The notes: generated from the letters alone by a model not told the origin. A DNA stretch of 64,000 nucleotides from Leisingera aquaemixtae (GCF_019801145.1 NZ_JAHVJQ010000014.1:38991-102990); one strand, 5' to 3'; positions 8,331 through 17,169 are shown, numbered from the stretch's first letter. A program made the numbers and translations.

Positions 8331-9281
8331 ATGAAAAGACATCTGCCTCCTCTAACCTCCTTGCGCGCCTTCGAGGCCGCCGCCCGCCACGCCAGCTTCA
8401 AGCGTGCGGCGGAGGAGCTTTGCGTCACGCCGTCGTCGGTGAGCCATCAGATCCAGAAGCTTGAGGATTGGCTCGGGGTTCAGCTCTTTCAGCGGCTCAA
8501 CCGGAAAGTCGTCCTGACCGACGCAGGCCGGACATATTTCGGCACCATTGCCTCCGCCTTTGATGAAATGGCTGCAGTGACCGGGCTGATCCGCAAGCCT
8601 ATGCGCGGTGAAACTGAGCACCAGAAGCTGAAGGTGTTCGCCAATGCCGGTTTTGTCGAATGCTGGCTTGGGCCCCGGCTGAGCGCGCTGCAGGCCGCGG
8701 TTCCGGGGGTTCAGCTGGAGGTCGCATTCGGCAGCAGCGTCGAGGATTATCTCAGGGGCAATGCCGATGTAGCCATCCACTTCGGCCGCGGCGACTGGCC
8801 AGAGTATCAGTCGGCCTACCTCCGGACCGGCTACGAGTTTCCCGTCTGCAGCCCGGACCTGCTGCCGCCGGGGTGCCAAATGGCCGATCCTTCCAGCCTG
8901 GCCGGCTTCCAGCTGCTTCACGAAGATGATGCTTCTGGCTGGGCCAAGTGGCTTGCCTCTGCTGGCGTGCAACACCCGGGCATCCGCAATGGCCCCATTT
9001 TCCATTCCACACAGACCATTTTCAGCAAGGTGATCGCCTGCGAGGGGATCGCCTTGGGAGATGACATCGTCGCCGCGGACCTTTTGCTCTCCGGCGGCCT
9101 GATCAAGCCCGTCGGCCTGGTGCGGAAGTCCAACAGTTCGTTGTACTTCCTCCAATTCCGCACCGAAGAAAGCCTGCCGGGTCTAGCCTCGGTCCGCGAT
9201 TGGCTGACCAGAGAATTGCAGTCTCACGAAGAGGAAACTGCCTTGCTGCGTCGAAATGAACCGTATCCGGCGAAGGAATAA
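8331..9281 (+). CDS. LysR-family (GcvA-like) transcriptional regulator
   Basis: 316 residues, with an N-terminal HTH (LPPLTSLRAFEAAARHASF and SSVSHQIQKLEDWLGVQLFQRL) and a C-terminal substrate-binding fold. It is divergent from the polyamine-binding-protein/agmatine operon and is the obvious candidate regulator of agmatine use. It is a paralogue of the LysR gene at 2968. A palindrome sits just before its start. Confidence 0.92.
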   Translation: MKRHLPPLTSLRAFEAAARHASFKRAAEELCVTPSSVSHQIQKLEDWLGVQLFQRLNRKVVLTDAGRTYFGTIASAFDEMAAVTGLIRKPMRGETEHQKLKVFANAGFVECWLGPRLSALQAAVPGVQLEVAFGSSVEDYLRGNADVAIHFGRGDWPEYQSAYLRTGYEFPVCSPDLLPPGCQMADPSSLAGFQLLHEDDASGWAKWLASAGVQHPGIRNGPIFHSTQTIFSKVIACEGIALGDDIVAADLLLSGGLIKPVGLVRKSNSSLYFLQFRTEESLPGLASVRDWLTRELQSHEEETALLRRNEPYPAKE

Positions 9282-9371
9282 GCGGCCTTCTCCGCCTAAT
9301 GCCCTGAAATCCTATTCGGCAAGGCAAACGCCTGCGTTTCCATTGACAGGCAGCATCAAGCAAATGCCGCG

Positions 9372-10157
9372 CTAACCAGGTAGACGTTTAAGGTCTGCAA
9401 GATAGGGAAGACGGGATTGCGCGGCCAGAACCGCGCCTTTTCCAATGCTTGCCTTCAGCAACTCCTCGCCCGCCCCGGCTCTTGCCAGCTCCTGCCCGTT
9501 CGGCGCGATGACACAGCTGCCGCCATAATAATCCATGCCGTTTTCATGCCCGGAGGAATTTGCGTAGCAAGTGAAAACCCCGTTTTCGAACGCCCGCGCG
9601 GGAATGACGGTGTTTGCCACAACACCCCACTGAGCGCCCAAGGCTGTGGGAACCAGAACCAGCTCTGCCCCGGCCTGGGCGACCGCCCGGAAGGTTTCAG
9701 GGAACTCGGCGTCATAGCAGACCAGCGTGGCGGCTTTGAACCCTTCCAGCTCGAACAGCGTGTAGGCTTCGCCAGGGCTGAAATGGTCACCTTCAAAGCC
9801 AGGAGGCAGCAGCAGTTTGCGGTGGGTTGCCAGCAGGTTTCCGTCCTTGCCGATGCAAGAGGCCGAGTTAAACAGGTCACCGCCGGATTGCTCCGCAAAT
9901 CCGTAGTGGATCGCCACCTGATGCGCCCGGGCGAGTTCCGCAATCACCTGCGCCGATGGGCCGTTCGCCGGTTCCGCCCAGTCCGAGACCCGACTGCCGA
10001 TGTTATATCCGGTCAGAAACAGCTCAGGCAGCACCAGCAGATCGGTGTTCAGCCCTTGCAGCCGGGACAGACAGTTGCCTAACCAAGCCAGCCGCGCCTG
10101 CGGACCGTCAAGGTCCGCAGGGCTTTGGGCAACTGCGATATTCAGGTTGCCTGTCAT
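9372..10157 (-). CDS. Nitrilase-superfamily carbon-nitrogen hydrolase (amidase)
   Basis: 261 residues, with the full Glu-Lys-Cys triad: LLVLPELFLTGYNIG (Glu), THRKLLLPPGFEG (Lys) and TLVCYDAEFPE (Cys). It is shorter than aguB and lacks the carbamoylputrescine-specific stretches; it looks more like omega-amidases or stereoselective amide hydrolases of the family. It is the last gene of the TRAP-transporter/M24 operon (3 nt after the M24 stop), so it probably acts on an amide or carbamoyl product of the M24 enzyme. The substrate is unassigned. Confidence 0.85.
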   Translation of the reverse strand: MTGNLNIAVAQSPADLDGPQARLAWLGNCLSRLQGLNTDLLVLPELFLTGYNIGSRVSDWAEPANGPSAQVIAELARAHQVAIHYGFAEQSGGDLFNSASCIGKDGNLLATHRKLLLPPGFEGDHFSPGEAYTLFELEGFKAATLVCYDAEFPETFRAVAQAGAELVLVPTALGAQWGVVANTVIPARAFENGVFTCYANSSGHENGMDYYGGSCVIAPNGQELARAGAGEELLKASIGKGAVLAAQSRLPYLADLKRLPG

Positions 10158-10160
10158 GAC

Positions 10161-11318
10161 TCAGCCCTTGCTCAGCAGGATTTCGCGGGGATAGCTGGTG
10201 ATGTATTCGATACCGGTTTCGGTCACCACAACCGAGTCTCCGATCCGGCCCGCGGTCACGCCGTCCACCGAAATGCCACCATCGACCGCAAAGGTCATGC
10301 CCGGCTGCAGAACAGTCTTGTCGCCTTCCTTCAGCTCCGGGGCCTCCAGATAGGCGACACCGATGGAACGGCCGGTGCGGTAGCCGGTCTCGTAACCGCG
10401 AGTGCGGTAGACTTCGTTGGCGGCAGCGGCCACATCCTCGGCCAAAACGCCCGGGCGCATGGCAGCAATCGCGGCTTGCTGCGCTTCAATCGCCGCTTCC
10501 TGCACATCACGTGCCTGGTCGGTCACATCGCCGATGTGGAACATGCGGTCGAAGCCCAGCTTGTACTGCTTGAACTGCGCCATGTTGCAGAAGCAGAAAT
10601 AGACCGGATCGAATTTTTCGTAGGCTTTGACGCTGGCGCGGCGATGCACCATTGAGGCATCGGTGCCGCTCTGCAGGATCTGCAGGTTGTGGATCATCGG
10701 CGAAACGAAACGGTCCCAGCCCTTGTCCGTCAAGAAGGTGGCCGCCTTGCGCGAGCCTGCTTCGATCACCGCCAGCGCGGATTCATACTCCCGCGCGCCT
10801 TCCCGCAGGCTGTCATGCGCCGCTGCCATCATTGCGCCGGCGATCTGGCCGGCTTCTTTCATGACGCTGATTTCAAACGGTGTCTTGATAGTGCGCATGG
10901 CGCCCAGCACCGGCGAGATATCCTTGAGCGGCACGCCGGGATAGGTGTCATCCAGATGATTGCGCACGATTGCAGGAATGGTGCTGCGTTCGATCCAGAT
11001 CTCCTTGGGGCTCTCGCCCAGGGCATTGGCCAGGGCGCGGCCCCAGCTGCGTTGGCCGATGTCTTCCCAGGTGCGCACGTCCTCGACCCAGGTCATTTCC
11101 GCCACCATCTCGGATTCCATCAGCGGGGTGATGACAACCGGCGCGTCCTGCGCATCGACCACCAGCATCGAGGGACGGCCGAATTCGATCCCGAGATAGC
11201 CCCAGAAGCCCGCCAGGTAGGCGATCGAGCTTTCATCGGTGAACACGGCTTTACCGATACCCGCCTGACGCATGCGGTCCTGCAGGCCGAGGGTGCGTTT
11301 TTTGGCTTCTTCCAGCAT
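10161..11318 (-). CDS. M24-fold (creatinase-like, apparently metal-free) hydrolase
   Basis: About 385 residues with a creatinase-type N-terminal domain and a C-terminal pita-bread (M24) domain. The five metal ligands of aminopeptidase P/methionine aminopeptidase are not kept. The DxG box reads FDPVYFCFCNM, the second Asp position reads KLGFDRMF, the GHGIG histidine reads GRSIG, the EPG Glu reads DGG, and the last Glu reads RIGDSV. This points to metal-independent chemistry as in creatinase and ectoine hydrolase. AGAAGGAAG precedes the ATG at 11318. It is in one operon with the TRAP transporter and a nitrilase-fold amidase. A substrate like creatine or a cyclic amidine is an inference. Confidence 0.8.
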   Translation of the reverse strand: MLEEAKKRTLGLQDRMRQAGIGKAVFTDESSIAYLAGFWGYLGIEFGRPSMLVVDAQDAPVVITPLMESEMVAEMTWVEDVRTWEDIGQRSWGRALANALGESPKEIWIERSTIPAIVRNHLDDTYPGVPLKDISPVLGAMRTIKTPFEISVMKEAGQIAGAMMAAAHDSLREGAREYESALAVIEAGSRKAATFLTDKGWDRFVSPMIHNLQILQSGTDASMVHRRASVKAYEKFDPVYFCFCNMAQFKQYKLGFDRMFHIGDVTDQARDVQEAAIEAQQAAIAAMRPGVLAEDVAAAANEVYRTRGYETGYRTGRSIGVAYLEAPELKEGDKTVLQPGMTFAVDGGISVDGVTAGRIGDSVVVTETGIEYITSYPREILLSKG

Positions 11319-11367
11319 GTGCTGACTTCCTTCTGTTAGGTGGATTGAGTGGCGGACAGCGGGCAAG

Positions 11368-12663
11368 TCAGCCCAACAGCCCGGGCAGGAAAAGGGCTAC
11401 CGGAGGCACGAAGGTCACGATCAGGACCATCGGCAAATGCCCCAGCAGCAGGAACTTCATCGTCGGGCCGACATAGACCGACAGCGGCTGGCGGGTTACA
11501 CCGCCGGCCATGTAGAGCAGCGGGGCGCAGGGCGGGGAGATATTGCCGAGTCCAAGATTGGTGCCGACGATGGCAGCAAAGTGGATCGGGTCCAGGCCGA
11601 TTTTCTGAGTGACCGGCAGCAGAATGATGGCTGCCAGCACGCCGCCGGACACATCGTCGATGATCATTCCCATGATCAGCAGCAGCAGGTTGATCAGCAG
11701 CAGGATGACGATCTTGTTCTCGGAAATCGTCAGCAGCAGATCGGCGAACTGGGTGGGCACCTTGGCCAGCACCATGCCGCGGCTCATCACGAACAGGAAG
11801 AACAGCACCATCAGAATCGCCCCGGTCAGCCGGGCGGCTTCGACCGTGGAGTTGAACAGTGACTGCATCGGCAGCGAACGGTAGATCGCAATACCCACGA
11901 TCAGCGTGTAAACCAGCGCAACCGCACCCGCCTCGGTCGGGGTGGTGATGCCGCTGTAGATCCCGCCCAGCACAATTACTGGCATGATGATTGCCAAGCT
12001 GGCCTTCCTGCCGGTGCCTGCGGCCTCGGCCAGGGTTTCGCGCAGGGGCAGCTTGGGCGCGGTGGTGATGGTCTGATTGTTGCGCAGGAAGAAGAAGTTC
12101 AGCCCGCAATAGACCAGCGCCAGCAGCACGCCTGGGCCCATGGTTGCGAGGAAGCACTTGGCGACGGACTCGCGGATTGCAATGGCGAAAACGATCATCG
12201 GGATCGAAGGCGGGATCATCAGCGCCAGCACTGAGGAGACCGCGACAAGAGCTGTGGCATGGCCGGGCGGATAGCCCTCCTTGATCATCCGCGGCACCAT
12301 GATCTTGCCAATGGCCGCGATGGCGGCTGAGGCACTGCCGGAGATGGCGCCGAACAGCGCGCAGGTCAGCACGGTCACCGCTCCCAAGCCCCCCTTGGTG
12401 CGGCCGACAAAGCTGTTCACGAAGTTCAAAAGCCGCTCGGAGATGCCGGAAGCGCCAATCAGTGTGCCCGACAGGATGAACAGCGGGATTGCCAGCAATG
12501 AGAACGCGCTGACCTGGGAATAGCCGTAGCCGGCATGGAAGGAGATATTGGTGCCGGACATCAGCCCGTAGCCAAGCGCCCCGGCGCCGAAGGCAAAGCC
12601 AACCGGAACCTCGATCAGAAGCAGGAAGATGATGGCCAGAAAGGCAATGAGGAAGAAGGTCAT
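11368..12663 (-). CDS. dctM: TRAP transporter large permease (DctM/SiaQM type)
   Basis: 431 residues, strongly hydrophobic with about 12 membrane segments. It begins FFLIAFLAIIFLLLIEVPVGFAFG and has typical DctM motifs: SLLAIPLFILSG, FGAISGSASAAIAAIGKIMVP, ALVAVSSVLALMIPPSIPMIVFA, TPTEAGAVA and GLGNISPPCAPLLY. It forms the sodium-driven transport channel with the small subunit just upstream (4-nt gap) and the binding protein beyond. Confidence 0.95.
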   Translation of the reverse strand: MTFFLIAFLAIIFLLLIEVPVGFAFGAGALGYGLMSGTNISFHAGYGYSQVSAFSLLAIPLFILSGTLIGASGISERLLNFVNSFVGRTKGGLGAVTVLTCALFGAISGSASAAIAAIGKIMVPRMIKEGYPPGHATALVAVSSVLALMIPPSIPMIVFAIAIRESVAKCFLATMGPGVLLALVYCGLNFFFLRNNQTITTAPKLPLRETLAEAAGTGRKASLAIIMPVIVLGGIYSGITTPTEAGAVALVYTLIVGIAIYRSLPMQSLFNSTVEAARLTGAILMVLFFLFVMSRGMVLAKVPTQFADLLLTISENKIVILLLINLLLLIMGMIIDDVSGGVLAAIILLPVTQKIGLDPIHFAAIVGTNLGLGNISPPCAPLLYMAGGVTRQPLSVYVGPTMKFLLLGHLPMVLIVTFVPPVALFLPGLLG

Positions 12664-12667
12664 GACG

Positions 12668-13273
12668 TCAGTCTCCGCCCTGTCCGGTCAGCAGTGCGCG
12701 CGCTTCCAGGAAGAATTGCAGCGCCAGGTAGAGGATCATCAGCGCAAAGCCGGAAACCATGCTGAAATCCCAGATGTACTTGGGCAGCCGCATGTAGGTG
12801 CTCTTGCGGTTCAAAGAGAGGTTGTAGGCGGCAAAGTCCCAGGCAAACCAGGCGAAAACCGCAACCGTCACCAGGCAGGCCAGGGTGCCGAACAGGCGCA
12901 CCGCCAGCAGGGTCTTGCGGTTCTGCGTCAGCAGGGTCAGCACGCCGCCCTCGATATGATCGCGCTCGCGGGTGCAATAGGCCATGCCGATGAAGTAGAT
13001 CCACAAGGCCAGCATCGGCGCCAGTTCCTCGATCCCCAGAAACGGGGAGGAGATCACGTACCGCATGAACACCTGCGCCGCCATCAACAGCCCCAGCGAG
13101 ATCATCGCACCGAACAGCATCACCCGCATCAACAGGGCAACCCTGTCTTCAGCCGCATAGAAAACGCCGAGCCCGCGGTAAACCGGTGCCGCAGCATCGC
13201 TGCCTGCCGGCATGATCGGCTCAGGTGTCAGGACGTTGTCCAGGCTGTCTGTGTGCAAAAGTTCTTTGGTCAT
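12668..13273 (-). CDS. dctQ: TRAP transporter small permease (DctQ)
   Basis: 201 residues with four predicted membrane helices (VALLMRVMLFGAMISLGLLM; ELAPMLALWIYFIGMAY, with the usual short RERDHIEGG loop; LFGTLACLVTVAVFAWFAWDF; FSMVSGFALMILYLALQFF). It is flanked by dctM and dctP genes. The N-terminal roughly 45 residues are longer than usual and not membrane-embedded. Confidence 0.93.
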   Translation of the reverse strand: MTKELLHTDSLDNVLTPEPIMPAGSDAAAPVYRGLGVFYAAEDRVALLMRVMLFGAMISLGLLMAAQVFMRYVISSPFLGIEELAPMLALWIYFIGMAYCTRERDHIEGGVLTLLTQNRKTLLAVRLFGTLACLVTVAVFAWFAWDFAAYNLSLNRKSTYMRLPKYIWDFSMVSGFALMILYLALQFFLEARALLTGQGGD

Positions 13274-13297
13274 GCGCCGTCCTCCTCAGCCGGTGCA

Positions 13298-13322
13298 GTG
13301 CCCGGGGCAGCCCCCCGGGCAC
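13298..13322 (-). promoter_or_regulatory. Strong hairpin between dctP and dctQ genes
   Basis: Perfect 10-bp stem GTGCCCGGGG/CCCCGGGCAC with a 5-nt loop in the 62-nt gap just after the binding-protein gene. There is no T-run. Such hairpins commonly protect the binding-protein message or reduce read-through into the permease genes, giving an excess of binding protein. Confidence 0.6.
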
Positions 13323-13335
13323 GGGAAAGTGGGGA

Positions 13336-14340
13336 TCAGTTGGCGCCCGCGGCAGCCTTGATCTGGCCCATCACTTCGGCGCCGATGATCTGCTCCATGT
13401 AGGGGTATTCCACTGCGGTCACTTGCTGGCGGTAGGCCTCCAGCTGCTCAGGTGTCAGCTCGACAATCTCAATGCCGGCCTCCTTCATCTGGGCAAACCA
13501 ATTGGGGCTTTCGGCCTCGGCGTTTTCCCAGGCCCAAGTCACCGCTTCATCCGCGGCGGTGCGGATCCAGCCCTGCTGCTCTTCGCCCAGGCTGTCGAAC
13601 CAGCGCTTGTTGGCGGTCCAGAAAGTGTGCTCGAAGTTCTCGCGGGTGAAGACATAGGCGCTGACCACATCCTTGAACAGCAGCACCTCGGACGGCGGTG
13701 AATAGGCGCGGCCGTCGATGGCACCGGTCTGCAGGGCTGTATGCACCTCGCTGAAGGCCATAGGGACCGGGGCAAAGCCGGTTGCCTTGTAGCGCTCGAT
13801 CGCCATTGGCATGCCCGGCACCCGCATCTTGAAGCCTTCTGCCTCTTCCGGGAAGCTGGTGGGCACCTCAACGCCCTTGCGCACCACAAAGCCGGTGAAA
13901 TCGGTCGGGATCGTGCCCAGCAGCACCATGCCCAGATCGTTCATGATGCCGTCATAGACCCCGTTCATCACCGAACCCGGGCCATAGACCTCGCGCCCGG
14001 TTTCCCAGTCGCTGGCGACATAGCCCAGCACCGACACATCCCAGCGCGGATCCAGCTCGGAATGGTTCCAGGACATGGTCATCTGCACCGCGCCCTGCGA
14101 CACCTGCTCGACGATCGAGGTCCAATCCCCCAGGTCGCCGCCTGGATGGTAGTCAACGTTCAGCGTGCCGCCGGACAGTTCCTCCAGCCGCGCTGAGAAG
14201 CGTTCGGATACCTGATGGAAGATGTGCTGGGTGTCCATCACATGACCCAGAATGATGTCTTCAGCCCGCGCCGCAGGCAGCGTGGCAGCCAGAACGCCAG
14301 CCGCCGCGGCACCCGCTTTTATCAATGTTGCGATCCCCAC
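13336..14340 (-). CDS. dctP: TRAP transporter substrate-binding protein (DctP)
   Basis: 334 residues with a signal peptide (AGAAAAGVLAATLPAARA followed by EDIILGHVMDTQHIFHQVSERF). The fold marks are KMRVPGMPMAIERYKATGFAPVPMAFSEVHTALQTGAIDG, including the conserved arginine that grips a carboxylate in many TRAP binding proteins. It is the first gene of the operon that continues with both permeases, the M24 enzyme and an amidase. An organic acid or zwitterion ligand is likely. Confidence 0.94.
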   Translation of the reverse strand: MGIATLIKAGAAAAGVLAATLPAARAEDIILGHVMDTQHIFHQVSERFSARLEELSGGTLNVDYHPGGDLGDWTSIVEQVSQGAVQMTMSWNHSELDPRWDVSVLGYVASDWETGREVYGPGSVMNGVYDGIMNDLGMVLLGTIPTDFTGFVVRKGVEVPTSFPEEAEGFKMRVPGMPMAIERYKATGFAPVPMAFSEVHTALQTGAIDGRAYSPPSEVLLFKDVVSAYVFTRENFEHTFWTANKRWFDSLGEEQQGWIRTAADEAVTWAWENAEAESPNWFAQMKEAGIEIVELTPEQLEAYRQQVTAVEYPYMEQIIGAEVMGQIKAAAGAN

Positions 14341-14407
14341 GAAGGTTTCCTCCCTGTTCGTGTTTCAGTCGCGGCTCGAATCGAAACTCCAGCCTTGCAT
14401 TTTGCTA

Positions 14408-14421
14408 AGCTGTGTACAGCT
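14408..14421. promoter_or_regulatory. Candidate GntR operator in the TRAP/isomerase divergent region
   Basis: AGCTGT-GT-ACAGCT, an inverted repeat with 6-bp arms and a 2-nt centre, lies between the divergent TRAP operon and the racemase-fold gene. It resembles the short palindromes bound by FCD-type GntR regulators, one of which is encoded 0.9 kb away. Confidence 0.45.
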
Positions 14422-14504
14422 ATTGCGTCAATACTTGATTTTTTCCAAAATTGCGCCTCCAAATTGACATGCTGCATGCACCACCCTCAAGTCACGGAGA
14501 GAAA

Positions 14505-15230
14505 ATGTTTGATAAAGGCCGCCACCACCGGGCCAAAATCGGCTTTGTCCTGCTGGCCACGGAACAGACGATTGAGGACGACATGTTCCTCCTGCGCCCC
14601 GACGGGGTTGGAGTGCATTTCGCCCGCGCCTGGATCGGGGACAGCATCACGGTCGACAGCCTCAGCCGCCATGCCGGGGATCTGGCCCGCGCTGCCTCAA
14701 CACTGCTGCCGGATGGCAGCCTCGATGTGATCTGCTATGGCTGCACTTCCGGCAGTCTGGTTATCGGAGAAGACCGGGTTGCTGCGGAACTGAACAAGGG
14801 CGCGCCGCGAGCCAAGGCCACCAGCCTGATCACCGCCGTCCTTGAGGCGCTGCGCGCTGTCGGCGCCAAACGGGTTGCGGTTGCCACGCCCTACCTGGAC
14901 GAGATCAACGATCAGGAAGTCCAATACCTGAAAAGGGCAGGATTTCAGGTGACGCAGATCCAAGGGCTGCAGTTGGAAAAGGACAGTGACATGATCCGCG
15001 TCAGCCCCAAGTATCTGGCCGAGTTTGCCAAAGAGGCAGACACGCCAGACAGCGATGCTCTGTTCATCAGCTGCGGTGCGTTGCGGTCATTAGAGATCGC
15101 CAGCCAACTGGAGCAAGAACTGGGCAAGCCGGTGATCTGCTCCAACCAGGTGATGATGTGGCACGTTCTGCGTCTGGCCGGCATCCAGGACCGCATTTCC
15201 GGATACGGGCAGCTATTACGGGATCACTGA
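14505..15230 (+). CDS. Asp/Glu racemase-fold enzyme (maleate isomerase/arylmalonate decarboxylase-like)
   Basis: About 241 residues. Two active-site cysteines of this pseudo-symmetric fold are visible: CYGCTSGSLVIG (about residue 82) and FISCGALRSLEIA near the C-terminus. The family includes maleate cis-trans isomerase, arylmalonate decarboxylase and the EutA proteins of ectoine-utilisation clusters. GGAGAG precedes the ATG at 14505; an earlier in-frame ATG is unlikely. It is divergent from the TRAP/M24 operon and followed by a GntR gene. The resemblance to a pared-down ectoine-type catabolic set is notable, but the other eut genes are not adjacent, so its substrate is open. Confidence 0.8.
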   Translation: MFDKGRHHRAKIGFVLLATEQTIEDDMFLLRPDGVGVHFARAWIGDSITVDSLSRHAGDLARAASTLLPDGSLDVICYGCTSGSLVIGEDRVAAELNKGAPRAKATSLITAVLEALRAVGAKRVAVATPYLDEINDQEVQYLKRAGFQVTQIQGLQLEKDSDMIRVSPKYLAEFAKEADTPDSDALFISCGALRSLEIASQLEQELGKPVICSNQVMMWHVLRLAGIQDRISGYGQLLRDH

Positions 15231-15305
15231 AATTATGTCCTTCTGCGCCGCAGGCTGCCTTGATATGACTCCGGCAACCGCAGCCGCGCCGTAAGGGGAG
15301 TTTTC

Positions 15306-16010
15306 TTGGCATCTGGTGAGACATCTATGACCCCTCCCGGATGGGGCGGCCGCAAACCGGGTGTTGAGGATATTCAGCACCTGATCCTGAAACGGATCTG
15401 CTTTCTGGATTACACGCCCGGCGACCGGTTGAAAGAGGCGGAACTGGCTGACGAGTTCGGCGTCAGCCGCACGCCTGTCCGCGACGCCATCAGCCGGATT
15501 AACCACCTGGGGCTGGTGGAAACCATCAACGGTGTCGGCAATGTGGTCATGGAACTGCCGCCGGAGAAGATCACTCACGTCTATGACATGCGCCTGCATC
15601 TGGCGGGATTGATCGGGGCAACAGCACCTGCGCAAATCGAGGGGAGCCATCTCGAGCGCGCCCGCGGTCTGTTGGCCCAGGCGCATCAGCTCAGCGGGCA
15701 AGTCGATTCACGGCAGTATGTCGTCGTGAATGATCAGCTCAACACTCTCATCAGCGATTTGATCGGAAACTCAGTCCTGCGCTCGTTCTGGACGCAGGCC
15801 TATTACCAGGCCGCCAGCACGTGGCACAGGGTCGTGGACGGTGCCGGACCGGAAGTTGCCGATGCCCTGGTTGCTGAACTTGTGGACCTCGAAACGGCTT
15901 TGGCTGAGCAGGACATTCAGGCTGTCGGCTTCGTGCAGCGGATCCACATTGGTTACGGGTATGCCCGCATCAAGAAGTACCTGTTCAAGGAAACCACTGA
16001 GCAGACCTAA
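15306..16010 (+). CDS. GntR-family (FCD) transcriptional regulator
   Basis: 234 residues. The winged helix includes GDRLKEAELADEFGVSRTPVRDAISRINHLGLVE, the hallmark GntR motif; an all-helical FCD effector domain follows (VYDMRLHLAGLIGATAPAQIE and later helices). A TTG start at 15306 follows AAGGGGAG at 5 nt; an ATG at 15327 is an alternative. It lies directly downstream of the racemase-fold gene and probably represses that gene and the divergent TRAP operon. Confidence 0.9.
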   Translation: MASGETSMTPPGWGGRKPGVEDIQHLILKRICFLDYTPGDRLKEAELADEFGVSRTPVRDAISRINHLGLVETINGVGNVVMELPPEKITHVYDMRLHLAGLIGATAPAQIEGSHLERARGLLAQAHQLSGQVDSRQYVVVNDQLNTLISDLIGNSVLRSFWTQAYYQAASTWHRVVDGAGPEVADALVAELVDLETALAEQDIQAVGFVQRIHIGYGYARIKKYLFKETTEQT

Positions 16011-16400
16011 CGTGTTCGCTCGGTTAAAGACATGCAGCCAGCCCTTCCGGGAAACGCCAATTTACCCCGAAACACCGGCTTGCATTACCCAAATGGCCAG
16101 TTCACTTCTAACGCAAACATGCGTCGAGTTCTTGCCGCCTTGAAGGCCGGGTATTGCGGGACGTAGCTATCAGTTTTGCTGCTACGGCAAATTACCGCTT
16201 TCAACCCTTCGGCACGAAGGCCTATCGTACGCTGGCCAAAGACAAATGCTATTTAAAGGCTGCCGGTGATCGACCCGCACTGAGCGGTCGGTCCTGGCGC
16301 CATTTTCGATCGGGTCGAGCAGTTCAGTCCAACAGATTTTCTGCAAACTCGACCAAGGACCATAAGGGCACACTCTGGGGGCAGTTCCCGTCCAAATCCA

Positions 16401-16428
16401 GAAATATAAAAGGCGCCCGCTGGGCGCC
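16401..16428 (-). terminator. Intrinsic terminator, minus strand
   Basis: GGCGCCC-AGC-GGGCGCC, a perfect 7-bp stem with a 3-nt loop, is followed on the minus strand by TTTTATATTTC. No protein gene ends here, so it may terminate a small RNA from the repeat cluster just upstream. Confidence 0.65.
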
Positions 16429-16464
16429 CTATATGCAGATCCCGCTGAGACCTCGTGCCGAAAC

Positions 16465-16614
16465 GGTGGGAACTCGTGGAAGATTAATAAACTCTGGAAA
16501 TCTTGATCGAGTTTCCACCGACTCTAAATTTACTGATTAAAAATCAAATACTTATGCGATCACCCATTCTCCGTCCGGCGCGAGTTTCCACCAGTATTGG
16601 CACGAGTTACCACC
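16465..16614. repeat. Four copies of a 12-bp motif (GGTGGNAACTCG)
   Basis: Copies at 16465-16476 (plus strand, G at the variable base) and, on the minus strand, at 16508-16519, 16581-16592 (both A) and 16603-16614 (T). Start-to-start distances are 43, 73 and 22 bp, each near a whole number of helical turns. The arrangement resembles a multi-site protein-binding region or an iteron remnant. Confidence 0.6.
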
Positions 16615-16630
16615 GAAGCCACTGCGTCCG

Positions 16631-16659
16631 AAAAAGAAAAGGGCCCGCAAAGCGGACCC
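16631..16659 (-). terminator. Intrinsic terminator, minus strand
   Basis: GGGTCCGC-TTT-GCGGGCCC stem (8 bp with one G-U pair), followed on the minus strand by TTTTCTTTTTC. It lies about 510 nt beyond the stop of the 353-residue gene at 17170 and could end that transcript or a small RNA. Confidence 0.7.
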
Positions 16660-17169
16660 TCGAAACGGCAAATCCTGATTTAGCTATTTGCTATCTGGCA
16701 CCGACAGCATCTGTCAGAGATACCAGAACTTGCGACAATCCTGGTGGCGTGTCCCGGCGCCACGCCGCGGTTTCACCTGACAGTATTCCGTAGACCAAGT
16801 TGAGCGTTGTCCCAGCACCGCGCTGGCAGGCATATGCGATTGTGTGCAGTTCCTTTCCGGTTTCCGGCCTTGGTAAAAGCACCCTGATGCTGCGGTTGCA
16901 GCCCGCGATCCGGCCATTCGCTGCGAGCGCAAATTCAAGAGCAACCCAAACTCACACTTCGCCGGACCGAGCGGACATTCGCTGCAGTCGCAATCTATCT
17001 TTCCCAATACGGCGGCTTTGCGCGGTAGTCGGCCTTTTTCGCTTGCTGAATCTGTGCGGCGCGGCGATGGCTGCAAGGTGAGACTCAAATTTTTTACTCC
17101 CTTCTAGTCGGTCACATGAAGGACGTAGGTGGGGGCCCGGCGGCGACACTTTCTCAAACTTCGAAGCCT

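Larger units (their letters stand above)
16011..17169. other. 1.15-kb intergenic region
   Basis: No convincing protein gene. It contains two minus-strand intrinsic terminators (about 16401-16428 and 16631-16659) and a cluster of four 12-bp repeats between them. The 16.9-17.1 kb part resembles degenerate dispersed sequence seen again near 63.3 kb (ACACTTCG.CCGG). Short open frames here lack ribosome sites or recognisable products. Small RNAs ending at the two terminators are possible. Confidence 0.5.

Noticed and set aside
10161..15230. Standard ectoine-utilisation (eut/doe) cluster
   Set aside because: The M24 protein lacks the sequence features I associate with ectoine hydrolase N-termini and the eutB, eutC and eutE genes are absent; only the general architecture is similar.
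16714..17088. Minus-strand frame of 124 codons with many Cys
   Set aside because: Cysteine pattern is not a recognisable motif, no ribosome site, and the DNA resembles dispersed non-coding sequence near 63.3 kb.
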